A stretch of 64,000 nucleotides of DNA from Paenibacillus sp. FSL R7-0345 (lineage in GTDB: Bacteria > Bacillota > Bacilli > Paenibacillales > Paenibacillaceae), in NCBI RefSeq assembly GCF_038595055.1, contig NZ_CP152002.1:4136501-4200500 (forward strand), in the 5' to 3' direction. Below, piece after piece: positions 1 to 10,213 of the stretch. The notes under the pieces are model-generated. The model was not told where the DNA came from. It worked only from the letters and a program-made list of their open reading frames with translations, and made no database searches. Every line of letters starts with the position of its first letter. The stretch's first letter is position 1. Position numbers and translations under genes: made by a program.

Positions 1-2071
1 CATAGAACTGGGCAACCTCCATCGCTTCCTCAACCGTTTTGTTGAGCACTGTTTCAAAAAATTCCCCGCGCTCACAGCCGGAAATAACGATCAGCCCGTC
101 GCGGTACTGCTCAAGCTTCGATTTCGGAATACACGGCACGCGCTTGAAGTACTCCGTATGGCTCATTGAGATCAGCTTATACAGGTTCTTTTTGCCGGCC
201 GGATTAAGGGCATAGATTCCGCAGTGGAACGGCCGGACATTGGAAAGATCATTACCGACATAGTCATTCAAGCGCTCCAGCCGGGTCAGGTTCTTCAGCT
301 TCTCTGCATCATTCAAAAGTCCGGTCAGGATGCCGCCGAGCGCAATCGTATCATCGACCGCACGGTGATGGCTCTCCAGCAGTACTTTATATTTATCCGC
401 CAGTGTATTCAGCCGGTGGTTCTTCATGCTCGGATACAGCAGCCGTGCCAGCTCCAGCGTATCGAGGGACGGGTTCGGCAGCTCAGGCTGGCCAAGCTTG
501 CGCAGGGAGGCCTGGATGAAGCCCATATCAAACCTCGCATTGTGGGCAACCAGTACAGCATCGCCTATAAACTCGACAAATTCCTTAAGCACCGGTTCCA
601 GGTCTGGAGCATCCTTGACCATTTCGTCAGTGATGTTAGTCAGCTGCTGGATGTGATACGGGATTTTTTCGTGCGGATTAACGAACGTTGTATAACGGCC
701 GATCTCCTTGCCCTCGCACATTTTAATGGCAGCAAGCTCGGTAATATTATTGCGGGTGATGGACAAACCGGTGGTCTCGATATCGAATACGACATAGGTA
801 GCTGTTTTGAGATCCATCGGCTGGGCGTTTTCCACTATGTTGACCGCATCGTTGACAACGTTAGCCTCCACACCGTAGAGCATTTTGATTTTGTGCTTAT
901 GGACAGCATGGTTGGCTTCCGGAAAACTCTGCACGTTACCGTGATCGGACACCGCAATGGCCGGATGGCCCCATTTGGCCGCAGTTTTAATATACTCACC
1001 GATCGGAGTAACGGCATCCATTGTGCTCATCGTCGTATGCAGGTGAAATTCCACCCGTTTTTGCTTGGCATTATCTTTGCGGGCCGGCGGTGCGTTTACC
1101 TCGGACAGATCCGATGGAATCATTACAAGCTCAGGAATCTGCATGAACCGGTCGTATTCCACCTTGCCGCGCGCTCTGACCCACTTGCCGTTAGCCAGCT
1201 GGCTCATAATTTTGAGATCTTCCTTGGTCTTGGCGAACATTTTTATCTGCAAAGAGTCCGTAAAGTCCGTTATGAAGTAGGTGAACAGCGTATTGCCGTT
1301 GCGCAGCTCCTTGCTCTCCAGGCCAAAAATCGTTCCCTGAATCGTAATTTTCTTCTCTTCGTCCTGAATCTGCAGAATCGGCGTAGCCTGCTCCTTGATT
1401 TCATAGCCGATCTGGAGCTTGATCACTTCATTTGGTTCGGTTTCGTCCTCAGGCTCCTCCGGTTCGCTGTTCATCATCATTAATTCAACGATTTCACGCT
1501 GCTCCTGCTGCAGCTTCTGCTGGAATTCCTCATAGGCATCCGCTTTGCTGGTCTCATTCTCGGCAATCTGCAGCTTTATCTTTAGCGTAAGCCCGAAATA
1601 TTTCTCATAAAATTTAATAATGGCGCCTTCGATTCCCTTTTTGCGGGCAAGCTCCAGTGACATCTTGTCGCTCAGGCTGAGTACAAGCGTACTGTCCTGC
1701 AGTTCCTGGGCGGATCTGGTCAGCCAGCCGTTAACCGAAGGAATTTCCCGCTGCACCCACTCTATGAACAGTCCCCAGTACTCTTGTACAAGCTCCTGTC
1801 TGCCAACCTTTTTTTCATCATATAAAAACAGGAAGCTGACCTTGGCGATATGCTGCAGCTTCTCACGCATTCTTAAGCAAAATGTCCGGTATGCCTGTGC
1901 CGGAACGAGATTCTCCTTAGAGATAACAATATGCCAGTCCTTATTACCCCGGCTGATCTCCACCCGTTCAATCTGTCCGTCCAAAAAATAGGAATCAATC
2001 AGTGCAGGCGGAATCTCCCCCTGCTTCATCAGAAGCTCGAACCTTCTTCTTCTCTCCGCGTTCTGTTCCAT
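1..2071 (-). CDS. polC: DNA polymerase III alpha subunit, PolC type (N-terminal 690 codons, runs off the left edge)
   Basis: Replicative DNA polymerase of low-GC Gram-positives, with built-in 3'-5' proofreading. The start is ATG at 2071. In the visible part, residues 1-200 are the family's N-terminal region, about 225-320 an OB fold, and a PHP domain opens near residue 338 (EFHLHTTMSTMDA). It is interrupted by the DEDD exonuclease, whose first motif FDIETTGL is at about 429-436, followed by HNARFDMGF near 490 and HRAVDDT. An exonuclease inserted in the PHP domain is diagnostic of PolC rather than DnaE. The polymerase palm and fingers lie outside the window. It is the last gene of the rseP-proS-polC series, preceded by a hairpin with a U-tract in the proS-polC gap. 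The gene is cut by the window, not broken. Confidence 0.97.
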   Translation of the reverse strand, partial: MEQNAERRRRFELLMKQGEIPPALIDSYFLDGQIERVEISRGNKDWHIVISKENLVPAQAYRTFCLRMREKLQHIAKVSFLFLYDEKKVGRQELVQEYWGLFIEWVQREIPSVNGWLTRSAQELQDSTLVLSLSDKMSLELARKKGIEGAIIKFYEKYFGLTLKIKLQIAENETSKADAYEEFQQKLQQEQREIVELMMMNSEPEEPEDETEPNEVIKLQIGYEIKEQATPILQIQDEEKKITIQGTIFGLESKELRNGNTLFTYFITDFTDSLQIKMFAKTKEDLKIMSQLANGKWVRARGKVEYDRFMQIPELVMIPSDLSEVNAPPARKDNAKQKRVEFHLHTTMSTMDAVTPIGEYIKTAAKWGHPAIAVSDHGNVQSFPEANHAVHKHKIKMLYGVEANVVNDAVNIVENAQPMDLKTATYVVFDIETTGLSITRNNITELAAIKMCEGKEIGRYTTFVNPHEKIPYHIQQLTNITDEMVKDAPDLEPVLKEFVEFIGDAVLVAHNARFDMGFIQASLRKLGQPELPNPSLDTLELARLLYPSMKNHRLNTLADKYKVLLESHHRAVDDTIALGGILTGLLNDAEKLKNLTRLERLNDYVGNDLSNVRPFHCGIYALNPAGKKNLYKLISMSHTEYFKRVPCIPKSKLEQYRDGLIVISGCERGEFFETVLNKTVEEAMEVAQFY

Positions 2072-2105
2072 GCTTCCCCCACCCACTTACACAAGGATAA
2101 ATTGT

Positions 2106-2170
2106 AAAAAGCTTCCGGGTCGACAAAGTGTTGGGTTCTTTCGGCCCGCCGACTCCTCTCGCCAGAAGCT
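2106..2170 (-). terminator. Terminator or attenuator hairpin between proS and polC
   Basis: Read on the minus strand, AGCTTCTGG (2162-2170) can pair with CCGGAAGCT (2110-2118), with one G-U pair, and TTTTT follows at 2106-2110. The long loop has smaller complementary parts (GTCGGC near CCGAAAG). A TATAAT-like -10 is at 2188-2193, just after the proS stop, but no good -35 is seen. The structure lies 35 bases before the polC start, so it may end proS transcripts or attenuate polC. Confidence 0.5.
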
Positions 2171-2205
2171 GCATTCAGATACTGTCTATTATAATCGTTT
2201 CTTGC

Positions 2206-3654
2206 TTAATAGGCTTTGGCAAAAACCACCGTATGCTGGGCCGGCTTGCCGCAGCAGATGCAGGTGGTCTTCTGCTCTGCAGGATTAAACGGAATGTTGC
2301 GGCTGCCCGCTCCCGTTTCTTCTTTAACTTTATCTTCGCACTCCTCGGTTCCGCACCAGCCTGCAAGAGCAAAACCGCGCTTCTCCTCCATCGAGGCCTT
2401 CATCTCTTCAAGAGTATCTACGGAGTAGAAATGGTCTTCACGGAATTTCAGCGCACGCTCGAACATCTCGTTATGCACCTGCTCCAGCATGGCCTGCACT
2501 TCTTGCACCAGGTTTTCCTGCTGGATAACCTTCTTTTCACCGGTAATACGGGACACGAGCACGCAAACGCCGTTCTCCATATCACGCGGACCCAGTTCCA
2601 GACGGACAGGCACACCGCGCATTTCATATTCATTGAACTTCCAGCCAGGAGTCAGATCCGCCCGGTCATCTACACGCACACGCACTCCGGCATCCTTCAG
2701 CTGCTTGAACAGCTCGTCTGTCCGGCCGATTACCGCTTCGCGGGTCTTAGGCGGTCCGATTGGAATCATGATAACCTGAGTCGGAGCAACCTTAGGCGGC
2801 AGCGCCAATCCGCGGTCATCCCCGTGAACCATGATCAGCGAGCCGATCAGGCGGGTAGTAGATCCCCACGAAGTAGTGTGCACGTGCTCCAGTACATTTT
2901 CACGGCTCAGATACTGAATTTCAAAAGCTTCAGCAAACTTGGTTCCAAGATAATGGGAAGTAGCGGCCTGAACAGCCCGTCCATCCTTCATCATCGCTTC
3001 AATCGAATAAGTATCCACTGCACCGGCAAAACGCTCTGAAGGCGTCTTCTGGCCGGTAACAACCGGAATAGCCAGATAGCTCTCTACAAAATCACGGTAA
3101 TTCTCCAGCATCCGCATGGTTTCTTCCCGGGCTTCAGCCTCGTTCTCATGCGCTGTATGTCCTTCCTGCCACAGGAACTCTGTAGTCCGGATAAACGGCA
3201 GCGTGCGTTTTTCCCAGCGTACTACATTCGCCCACTGGTTAATCAGCACCGGCAGATCGCGGTAAGATTGAATCCATTTGGAGTACATGTGTCCGAACAT
3301 GGTTTCCGAGGTCGGGCGGACAGCCAGACGTTCCTCCAGCACATCTCCGCCGGCCTCTGTTACCCATGGCAGCTCGGGATTAAAGCCCTCGATATGATCC
3401 TTTTCCTTCTGAAAAAAGCTCTCCGGAATAAACACCGGGAAATAGGCGTTACGGTGACCTGTAGCCTTCAGGCGGCGGTTCATTTCCTCCTGGATGTGCT
3501 CCCAGATTTCGTAGCCCTCCGGTTTGAATACGATACAGCCGCGGACCGGCGAATAATCCATCAGGTCTGCTTTTTTGATTACATCAATATACCAGCGTGA
3601 GAAATCCTCACTCTGCGGCGTTATTTCCGTAACGAACTGCTTATCTTTAGCCAT
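2206..3654 (-). CDS. proS: Prolyl-tRNA synthetase, archaeal/eukaryote-like (short, zinc-binding) type
   Basis: Charges tRNA-Pro with proline in the cytoplasm. The protein has 482 residues. ATG at 3654 is chosen because AGGAGG lies nine bases upstream; a longer frame to 3711 has no such site. It has the class II catalytic core (VRPTSETMF, FIRTTEFLWQEGHTAH), an anticodon-binding domain, and a C-terminal zinc-binding domain with Cys near 434, 439, 465 and 468, ending in Tyr. There is no bacterial editing (INS) insertion of about 180 residues between motifs 2 and 3, so this is the archaeal/eukaryote-like form found in some bacteria. It sits between rseP and polC, where B. subtilis has a bacterial-type proS. 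Confidence 0.95.
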   Translation of the reverse strand: MAKDKQFVTEITPQSEDFSRWYIDVIKKADLMDYSPVRGCIVFKPEGYEIWEHIQEEMNRRLKATGHRNAYFPVFIPESFFQKEKDHIEGFNPELPWVTEAGGDVLEERLAVRPTSETMFGHMYSKWIQSYRDLPVLINQWANVVRWEKRTLPFIRTTEFLWQEGHTAHENEAEAREETMRMLENYRDFVESYLAIPVVTGQKTPSERFAGAVDTYSIEAMMKDGRAVQAATSHYLGTKFAEAFEIQYLSRENVLEHVHTTSWGSTTRLIGSLIMVHGDDRGLALPPKVAPTQVIMIPIGPPKTREAVIGRTDELFKQLKDAGVRVRVDDRADLTPGWKFNEYEMRGVPVRLELGPRDMENGVCVLVSRITGEKKVIQQENLVQEVQAMLEQVHNEMFERALKFREDHFYSVDTLEEMKASMEEKRGFALAGWCGTEECEDKVKEETGAGSRNIPFNPAEQKTTCICCGKPAQHTVVFAKAY

Positions 3655-3758
3655 GTCTTGAAATCCTCCTAAATTGCCCTGCAAAATAGAGCCTGGCTGC
3701 ACAGCCATCATCCCGTCATTTGCGGGTCCGCCATAAATCAGCTAGCTTAAAGTGAACA

Positions 3759-5033
3759 TCAGCCTGTTATCAGGCGCAGTATATCATTATAGGTTACAGC
3801 AATCATTACCAGGAACAGCAGAGCGAATCCTACGAAATGGACCATGCCCTCCCGGTTCGGATCAACCGGCTTGCCGCGCAGCGCCTCAACCCCCAGAAAC
3901 ACCAGACGGCTTCCGTCAAGTGCAGGAATCGGCAGCAGATTAAATATCCCAAGGTACAGGCTGAGAATCGCCGCCCAGTAAGTGAGGTATTCGATGCCCT
4001 GCTTTGCAATCTGGCCGGTCATCTGGAACGTGCCTACAGGCCCGGAGACTTCATCCATGTTGAAGTTGTTGATCAGCCGCTTAAAGCCGGTGAAAATAAG
4101 CTCCGTGGTGCTTACCATCGCTGTGCCTGATTTGGTTATAGTCTCTCCAACCCCCGCTTTGCGTGTCTCTACATCCCGGGTAATCCCTACCTTGCCGCCT
4201 TCTTCCCCTTCCATAGTCCGGGGAATCATCGTCACTTCATAGGTCTCACCGCCGCGCTGCAGCACCCAGTCCATCTCTTTGCCTTTGGAGGCCGAGGTCA
4301 GCTCGATCATCTTCATATAATCTCCGCCGATTTGCTCCCCGTTAACAGAGACTACGATATCTCCTACCTGCAATCCGGCTTCTTGTGCAGGCATCCCCGC
4401 ACTTATATCGCCGATTCTGACCACGGTAGGATTCTCGACTGGAATACCGGCAAGCTGCAGGTGAAGCGCAAACAGGACAAAAGCCAGAATAAAGTTCATC
4501 ACAGGCCCGGCTACGATCGCCAAAGCGCGCTGTCCGACAGTTTTGCTGCCGAATTGACGGTCTTTAGGGGCGATCTGGGTCTGCTGGCCGCCTTTGATCA
4601 TCATGGCCTGCGGATGCACGTCATAGGTAGTAACCTCACCGTCTACATCAAGGCGGATCTTCAGCTCATCCTCCAGGTCTGTAAACTGTGCTTCACCGCG
4701 GATTACATTTCTGCGGGTGTCCAGCGAGTCGAGATAGATGTTCTTAACCTTGTTGTCCTGCCCGAGCCTGACAGCAATCATCTGCCCCTGGCCGATCTCA
4801 ACAATTTCGGGATCCTCCCCAGCCATCCGCGCGTAACCGCCGAAAGGCAGCAGACGAAGCGTGAACTGGGTTTCACCGCGTCTATAAGAAAACAGTTTCG
4901 GGCCGAAACCGATAGCAAATTCGCGTACAAGAATACCGGCGCGCTTGGCGAAAAAATAATGTCCCCATTCATGGACAGTCACCAGAACAAAAAACATAAG
5001 CACCGTCAAAAAAACGACCCTTACCATTTCCAT
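3759..5033 (-). CDS. rseP: RIP metalloprotease RseP/RasP (site-2 protease)
   Basis: Intramembrane zinc protease that cuts membrane-embedded anti-sigma factors and leftover signal peptides. HEWGH near residue 21 lies in the first transmembrane helix, and the second metal ligand motif is in PIPALDGSRL near residue 370. Between them are a PDZ domain (about 190-280; GMPAQEAGLQVGD) and further membrane helices. The frame opens at ATG 5042, but GGGGG lies one base before it. ATG at 5033 has ten bases of spacing and is preferred, giving 424 residues. It follows dxr after a gap of about 150 bases and precedes proS, as rasP does in B. subtilis. Confidence 0.94.
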   Translation of the reverse strand: MEMVRVVFLTVLMFFVLVTVHEWGHYFFAKRAGILVREFAIGFGPKLFSYRRGETQFTLRLLPFGGYARMAGEDPEIVEIGQGQMIAVRLGQDNKVKNIYLDSLDTRRNVIRGEAQFTDLEDELKIRLDVDGEVTTYDVHPQAMMIKGGQQTQIAPKDRQFGSKTVGQRALAIVAGPVMNFILAFVLFALHLQLAGIPVENPTVVRIGDISAGMPAQEAGLQVGDIVVSVNGEQIGGDYMKMIELTSASKGKEMDWVLQRGGETYEVTMIPRTMEGEEGGKVGITRDVETRKAGVGETITKSGTAMVSTTELIFTGFKRLINNFNMDEVSGPVGTFQMTGQIAKQGIEYLTYWAAILSLYLGIFNLLPIPALDGSRLVFLGVEALRGKPVDPNREGMVHFVGFALLFLVMIAVTYNDILRLITG

Positions 5034-5190
5034 CCGTAACATTCCCCCTTTAGGTGTAAGACCGAAGTATGTCCTCTTAATTTATCATTATTCCAAGGCC
5101 CGGCACAAGAGAATCAACAGTCTCAGCCTATTTTTACAGGGCAACGTAAAATCCCCCGCGCGCTAATGCCATTCAACCCTTCAGCAGCGG

Positions 5191-6330
5191 TTAAAGCTTA
5201 GCGGCAATTTCCCGGGTTACTGCATCACAATGCTCAATCTGCTGCAAATCCGGCTTGTCCACATTGACATGCCGCTGCAGTACTTCTTCAATAATTTCTT
5301 CTATGCGTAAAAAAGATATTTCCCGGCGGAGGAAACGGGCCACTGCCACTTCATTAGCCGCATTGTAAGCCGTGGTTGCCGTTCCTCCGGTTTTGCCGCA
5401 ATCGATGGCCAGCTTCAGCAGCGGGTACCGGACATAATCCATCTCACGGAAGGTCAGACGTCCGATTTCAGCCAGTGACAGCCTGGAGGCCGGTGAAGGC
5501 CAGCGGTCCGGATAGGTTAAGGCATATTGAATCGGAACACGCATATCCGGGCTGCCGAGCTGGGCGATAATGCTGCTGTCACAAAACTCCACATAGGAGT
5601 GGATAATGCTCTCCGGATGGAGCAATACATTAATTCTCTCATAAGGCAGGCTAAACAGCCAGTGCGCTTCAATAACCTCAAGCCCCTTATTGACCATTGT
5701 TGCCGAATCGATGGTGATTTTGGCTCCCATGCTCCAGTTCGGATGACGCAGTGCATCCTCAACAGTAACATTAACGAGCTGATCGCGGGAATAATCACGG
5801 AACGAACCGCCGGAAGCAGTAACAGTAATACTGGCTACATCGGCACGGTTTTCCCCGTTCAGACACTGGAAAATAGCAGAATGCTCACTGTCGACCGGCA
5901 AGATCTTAACTGCCTTGCGGTTAGCAAGCTCTGTAACCAGATGGCCGGCGGTGACGAGCGTTTCTTTGTTGGCCAGGCCTATATGGCGGCCGGCTTCAAT
6001 AGCAGCAAGTGTGGACTGAAGACCCACACTGCCGACAAGCGCCGTTACAACCGTCTCTGCTTCCCCTCCGGCAGCAATCTCCACCAGACCCTCATTACCG
6101 TAGTAAAGTTCCACACCGGACGGCAGGATGGACCGGATCTCATCTGCATGCTGCTTCGTAGAGACCGAAACACGGCGCGGATTAAAGCGGCGGACCTGTT
6201 CGAGCAGCAGGTCAGTGTTGCTGCCTGCAGCCAGGCCGTCTACTATAAACTGCTCGGGATGCATAGCAACCACATCCAGCGTCTGGGTACCGATTGAACC
6301 GGTAGAGCCGAGAATACTTATTCTTTTCAC
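5191..6330 (-). CDS. dxr: 1-deoxy-D-xylulose 5-phosphate reductoisomerase
   Basis: Second enzyme of the MEP isoprenoid pathway; it converts DXP to 2-C-methyl-D-erythritol 4-phosphate using NADPH and a divalent metal. The 379 residues match the usual size. The N-terminal Rossmann motif is ILGSTGSIG (residues 6-14). The metal and substrate region includes PVDSEHSAIFQ, TASGGSFRD and HPNWSMGAKI. The start is GTG at 6330 with GGGAG upstream. It sits between cdsA and rseP, beside uppS, which uses isoprenoid products of this pathway. Confidence 0.97.
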   Translation of the reverse strand: MKRISILGSTGSIGTQTLDVVAMHPEQFIVDGLAAGSNTDLLLEQVRRFNPRRVSVSTKQHADEIRSILPSGVELYYGNEGLVEIAAGGEAETVVTALVGSVGLQSTLAAIEAGRHIGLANKETLVTAGHLVTELANRKAVKILPVDSEHSAIFQCLNGENRADVASITVTASGGSFRDYSRDQLVNVTVEDALRHPNWSMGAKITIDSATMVNKGLEVIEAHWLFSLPYERINVLLHPESIIHSYVEFCDSSIIAQLGSPDMRVPIQYALTYPDRWPSPASRLSLAEIGRLTFREMDYVRYPLLKLAIDCGKTGGTATTAYNAANEVAVARFLRREISFLRIEEIIEEVLQRHVNVDKPDLQQIEHCDAVTREIAAKL

Positions 6331-6355
6331 TGTCGGATCTTCTCCCTGTCGTTTG

Positions 6356-7156
6356 TTAGTAAGGCATAAGCATTACGATATGTACGAAAGGAAATACGAT
6401 AATCCAGCTGTCGCAGCGGTCAAGAATTCCTCCATGACCAGGCAGCAGCGAGCCTGAATCCTTAATACCGTACACCCGTTTATAGGCAGACTGAACCAGA
6501 TCTCCAAGCTGTCCGAGAACAGCAGCTGACAGTCCGATTAGCAGAGCCCGTCCGATAGTCAGCAGATCAGGAGCAAACATTGCGAATAACACCGAAATAA
6601 TCACAGAAATAACCACACCGCCGAGCGCACCCTCAACTGTTTTGTTAGGGCTGATCGCCGGCCAGAGCTTATTCCGGCCCAAGCTTCTGCCGACAAAGTA
6701 TGCTCCGGCATCACTGCCCCAAATGCAGCACAGCAAAAGCAGCGTCCAGAACAGGCCGTGTCCGTCGCCTGCAGCACGCGCGGTACCCATATAGGAAAAA
6801 CCCATCCCTATGTATACAATTCCGGTAAACAAAAGTGCAGTGAGCTTAATATCGTGTTTATTTTTGCTGAATACCGTTACGAGCAGGAAAACAAGCAATA
6901 ATAGCCATACTCCCTGTTCCCAAGTCAACCATGCGGAAACATCCAGCAATCCCCAGGGGATCATGAAGCAGACAATCGAAGCGTAGCCAAGCAAGGCAGT
7001 GCCGCTAAAGTGAGCGAGCCCTGTCATTTTGACAAATTCATATAACCCGACAAGCGCCATGGCAGTCAGCAGGAGCTGATAGGACCAGCCTCCAACAGCA
7101 CAAAGGCCCAGAAAAAGCGCTCCGGCCACAATTCCGGTAATGAGTCGTTGCTTCAA
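6356..7156 (-). CDS. cdsA: Phosphatidate cytidylyltransferase
   Basis: Makes CDP-diacylglycerol from phosphatidate and CTP, the branch point of phospholipid synthesis, in the membrane. The 266 residues contain about seven hydrophobic helices. The family signature is in the C-terminal half: SPNKTVEGALGG, then GDLVQSAYKRVYGIKDSGSLLPGHGGILDRCDS (first 20: GDLVQSAYKRVYGIKDSGSL). It starts at TTG 7156. The gap to uppS is short, and the order uppS-cdsA-dxr-rseP is the common Firmicute cluster for envelope lipid synthesis. Confidence 0.96.
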   Translation of the reverse strand: MKQRLITGIVAGALFLGLCAVGGWSYQLLLTAMALVGLYEFVKMTGLAHFSGTALLGYASIVCFMIPWGLLDVSAWLTWEQGVWLLLLVFLLVTVFSKNKHDIKLTALLFTGIVYIGMGFSYMGTARAAGDGHGLFWTLLLLCCIWGSDAGAYFVGRSLGRNKLWPAISPNKTVEGALGGVVISVIISVLFAMFAPDLLTIGRALLIGLSAAVLGQLGDLVQSAYKRVYGIKDSGSLLPGHGGILDRCDSWIIVFPFVHIVMLMPY

Positions 7157-7177
7157 AGGTTCCCATCTCCCATCAGG

Positions 7178-7951
7178 CTACTTCAATCCGCCATAACGGC
7201 GTGTACGGCGCTGATATTCTGCTACTGCCTGCGTCAAATGCGTCTTGTCAAATTCAGGCCAGTAGGCATCCGTAAACCAGAACTCACTGTACGCGACCTG
7301 CCAGAGCATAAAATTGCTCAGCCGCATTTCACCGCTTGTACGGATCAGCAGATCCGGATCAGGCAAGCCGCCAGACAGCAGTCTGCTGTCAATCAGCTCG
7401 GAAGTAATTTCCTCGGGAGACAGCCGGCCGGCTTTGATATCCTTGCCGAGATCCCGCATACAGTCCTCAAGCTCCTTGCGTCCGCCGTAATTCAGCGCGA
7501 AATTCAAGACAAGTCCGGTATTGTGCTTTGTCCGCTCAACAGCCTCATCCATCGCTTTGCGCGTATGGGAAGGCAAAGCTTCACTGTCGCCCATAACACG
7601 TACCTGTACATTTTTTTCAATCAGCTCATCCAGTTCAAGGGCAAGAAATTCCACAGGCAGCTTCATCAGGAAATCAACCTCATCCTTAGGCCGCTTCCAG
7701 TTCTCTGTAGAAAAAGCGTACATCGTCAGGAACTCCACTCCCAGATCATCAGCAGCGATGGTAGCGCGTTTTACGGCCTTCATCCCGTTTTGATGACCGA
7801 CAATCCGCGGCAGGCCGCGCCGTTTCGCCCAGCGTCCATTGCCGTCCATAATAATCGCTATGTGCCGGGGAATATTGTCCGGTGAGATCTCAGCGGGCTG
7901 TTCTTCCTGCCTGTCATTACGGCTAAGCCATGCTTGAATCCGTTTGATCAT
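7178..7951 (-). CDS. uppS: Undecaprenyl diphosphate synthase (isoprenyl transferase)
   Basis: Condenses isopentenyl diphosphate onto farnesyl diphosphate to make the C55 lipid carrier for peptidoglycan and teichoic acids. The cis-prenyltransferase signature is at IAIIMDGNGRWA (catalytic Asp36), with FSTENWKRP and the C-terminal DLLIRTSGEMRLSNF. ATG at 7951 is chosen because GGAGG lies seven to eight bases upstream; a longer frame from TTG 7987 has a poor site. This gives 257 residues, close to the family norm. Its product pathway follows on from dxr in the same cluster. Confidence 0.96.
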   Translation of the reverse strand: MIKRIQAWLSRNDRQEEQPAEISPDNIPRHIAIIMDGNGRWAKRRGLPRIVGHQNGMKAVKRATIAADDLGVEFLTMYAFSTENWKRPKDEVDFLMKLPVEFLALELDELIEKNVQVRVMGDSEALPSHTRKAMDEAVERTKHNTGLVLNFALNYGGRKELEDCMRDLGKDIKAGRLSPEEITSELIDSRLLSGGLPDPDLLIRTSGEMRLSNFMLWQVAYSEFWFTDAYWPEFDKTHLTQAVAEYQRRTRRYGGLK

Positions 7952-8030
7952 TTCCGTTTCCTCCAAGCTCTTATCAGAAAGAGACAAACCCCACCATATG
8001 CGGAGGGGCCTTGAGGTCTCTTGATTATCA

Positions 8031-8584
8031 TTATACTTCCATAATCTCTTTTTCTTTGGACAAGAGCACCTTATCGACTTCAGCTATGAACTTATCCGTT
8101 GATTTCTGAATATCTTCCTGGTGCCCGCGTGATTCATCTTCCGAAATGCCGTTCTTTTCCATCTTTTTGATGTCATCGTTAGCATCGCGGCGGATGTTGC
8201 GGATCGCTACCTTCGCTTCCTCACCGAACTTCTTGGTGAACTTCACCAGCTCGGTACGGCGCTCTTCGGTGAGCGGCGGAATGCTGAGGCGGATGATGGT
8301 ACCGTCATTGGCTGGCGTAAGGCCGAGATCCGACTTCATGATCGCCCGTTCAATGTCAGCAACCGAGGATCTGTCCCAAGGCTGGATCAGCAAAGTGCGG
8401 GAATCCGGCGTACTGATGTTGGCCAGCTGGTTAACCGGCGTAGGTGCACCATAGTACTCAACCTGAATCCGGTCCAAAAGCGCTGTAGATGCGCGTCCGG
8501 CACGCAGGGTTGCCAGGTCACGCTTTAGGGAAGCAATCGCTTTTTCCATACGTTCTTCGGCATTTTTCTTAACCGTCTGTGGCA

Positions 8585-8585
<1 letters not shown>
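8031..8585 (-). CDS. frr: Ribosome recycling factor
   Basis: Splits post-termination ribosomes together with EF-G. The 184-residue length and the sequence ([38 protein letters not shown]) match RRF throughout. It starts at ATG 8585, which overlaps the last base of the pyrH stop (TAATG), and GGGAG is upstream, so translation is probably coupled to pyrH. It follows rpsB-tsf-pyrH, the standard bacterial order. Confidence 0.98.
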
Positions 8586-9331
<746 letters not shown>

Positions 9332-9335
9332 TTAC

Positions 9336-9368
9336 AAAAGACGGAACACTAGGTGTACGTGTTCCGCT
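9336..9368 (-). terminator. Terminator-like hairpin between tsf and pyrH
   Basis: On the minus strand GCGGAACAC and GTGTTCCGT can pair around an eight-base loop (GTACACCT region), and CTTTTG follows. It lies about 65 bases after the tsf stop and about 25 bases before the pyrH start. It probably causes partial termination so that ribosomal protein and EF-Ts transcripts exceed pyrH-frr transcripts. Confidence 0.6.
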
Positions 9369-9432
9369 CTTTTGATGCTTGCCTTTATTCAATTCAAGTA
9401 TTCGTGCTTAGAACGGCAAAGCCGTCTATTTA

Positions 9433-10083
9433 TTATTGTTTAACTTGTGCCATTACTTCGTCAACAAAGTTGTCGACTTTCTTCTCGAGGCCTTCACCCA
9501 GCTCGTAACGAACGAAACGACGGATGGAGATGTTTTCGCCGATAGTACTGATTTTTTCACTCAGCAGCTGAGCGATTGTTTTGTCCGGATCTTTAACGAA
9601 CGGCTGCTCAAGCAGGCAATATTCTTCGTAGAACTTGCTGATGCGGCCTTCAACCATTTTTTCAACGATCTTTTCTGGTTTACCTTCGTTCAGAGCCTGA
9701 GCTTTCAGGATTTCTTTTTCCTTCTCAACAGCATCAGCCGGAACTTCTTCGCGGCGAACATACTGCGGGCTTGCTGCAGCGATTTGCATAGCGATGTCAC
9801 GCGCGAATTCTTTGAAGGAATCTGTTTTACCAACGAAGTCGGTTTCACAGTTGATTTCTACCAGTACGCCGATACGTCCGCCAGCGTGGATGTAGGATTC
9901 TACAGTACCTTCAGTAGCGATACGTCCAGCTTTGTTAGCTGCTGCAGAAAGACCTTTTTCGCGGAGCAGTTCAGCGGCTTTGGTGATATCGCCGTTTGCT
10001 TCTTCAAGTGCTTTTTTGCAGTCAAGCATACCTGCGCCTGTTCTTTCACGAAGTTCTTTTACGGATTTTGCATCTACTGCCAT
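9433..10083 (-). CDS. tsf: Translation elongation factor Ts
   Basis: Nucleotide exchange factor for EF-Tu. The N-terminal UBA-like domain ([21 protein letters not shown], first 20 [20 protein letters not shown]) is followed by the signature [11 protein letters not shown]. At 216 residues it is the short Bacillus-type form with a compact C-terminal dimerisation region. It starts at ATG 10083 with GGAGGGAA upstream. It follows rpsB after about 130 bases that contain an attenuator-like hairpin. Confidence 0.98.
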   Translation of the reverse strand: MAVDAKSVKELRERTGAGMLDCKKALEEANGDITKAAELLREKGLSAAANKAGRIATEGTVESYIHAGGRIGVLVEINCETDFVGKTDSFKEFARDIAMQIAAASPQYVRREEVPADAVEKEKEILKAQALNEGKPEKIVEKMVEGRISKFYEEYCLLEQPFVKDPDKTIAQLLSEKISTIGENISIRRFVRYELGEGLEKKVDNFVDEVMAQVKQ

Positions 10084-10133
10084 TGTTATTCCCTCCAGAT
10101 AATTGTCGTTTTATTCCATTCAAGGCCTTTATC

Positions 10134-10182
10134 CTAAAAAAAGGGCAGTGAGAGGTTATCCACCTGCCAACCACCCTTTTCA
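10134..10182 (-). terminator. Attenuator-like hairpin between rpsB and tsf
   Basis: On the minus strand AAAGGGTGG...GGCAG can pair with CTGCCCTTTTTTT; the outer AAAGGG/CCCTTT or the inner GGCAG/CTGCC pairs are alternatives, and AGGT/ACCT closes the top. A run of seven T follows. It probably sets the ratio of S2 to EF-Ts. The opposite strand also ends in CCCTTTT, so it could be bidirectional. Confidence 0.5.
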
Positions 10183-10213
10183 TTTAAGTTCTTGTTTATG
10201 TCCCGGCTGACTA

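Noticed and set aside
224..1483. Long plus-strand open frame opposite polC (419 codons).
   Set aside because: It lies fully antisense to clear PolC coding sequence and has no recognisable domain; it is a codon-bias shadow.
3655..3758. Possible T-box leader before proS.
   Set aside because: The gap is short and shows neither a T-box core motif nor a terminator/antiterminator pair.
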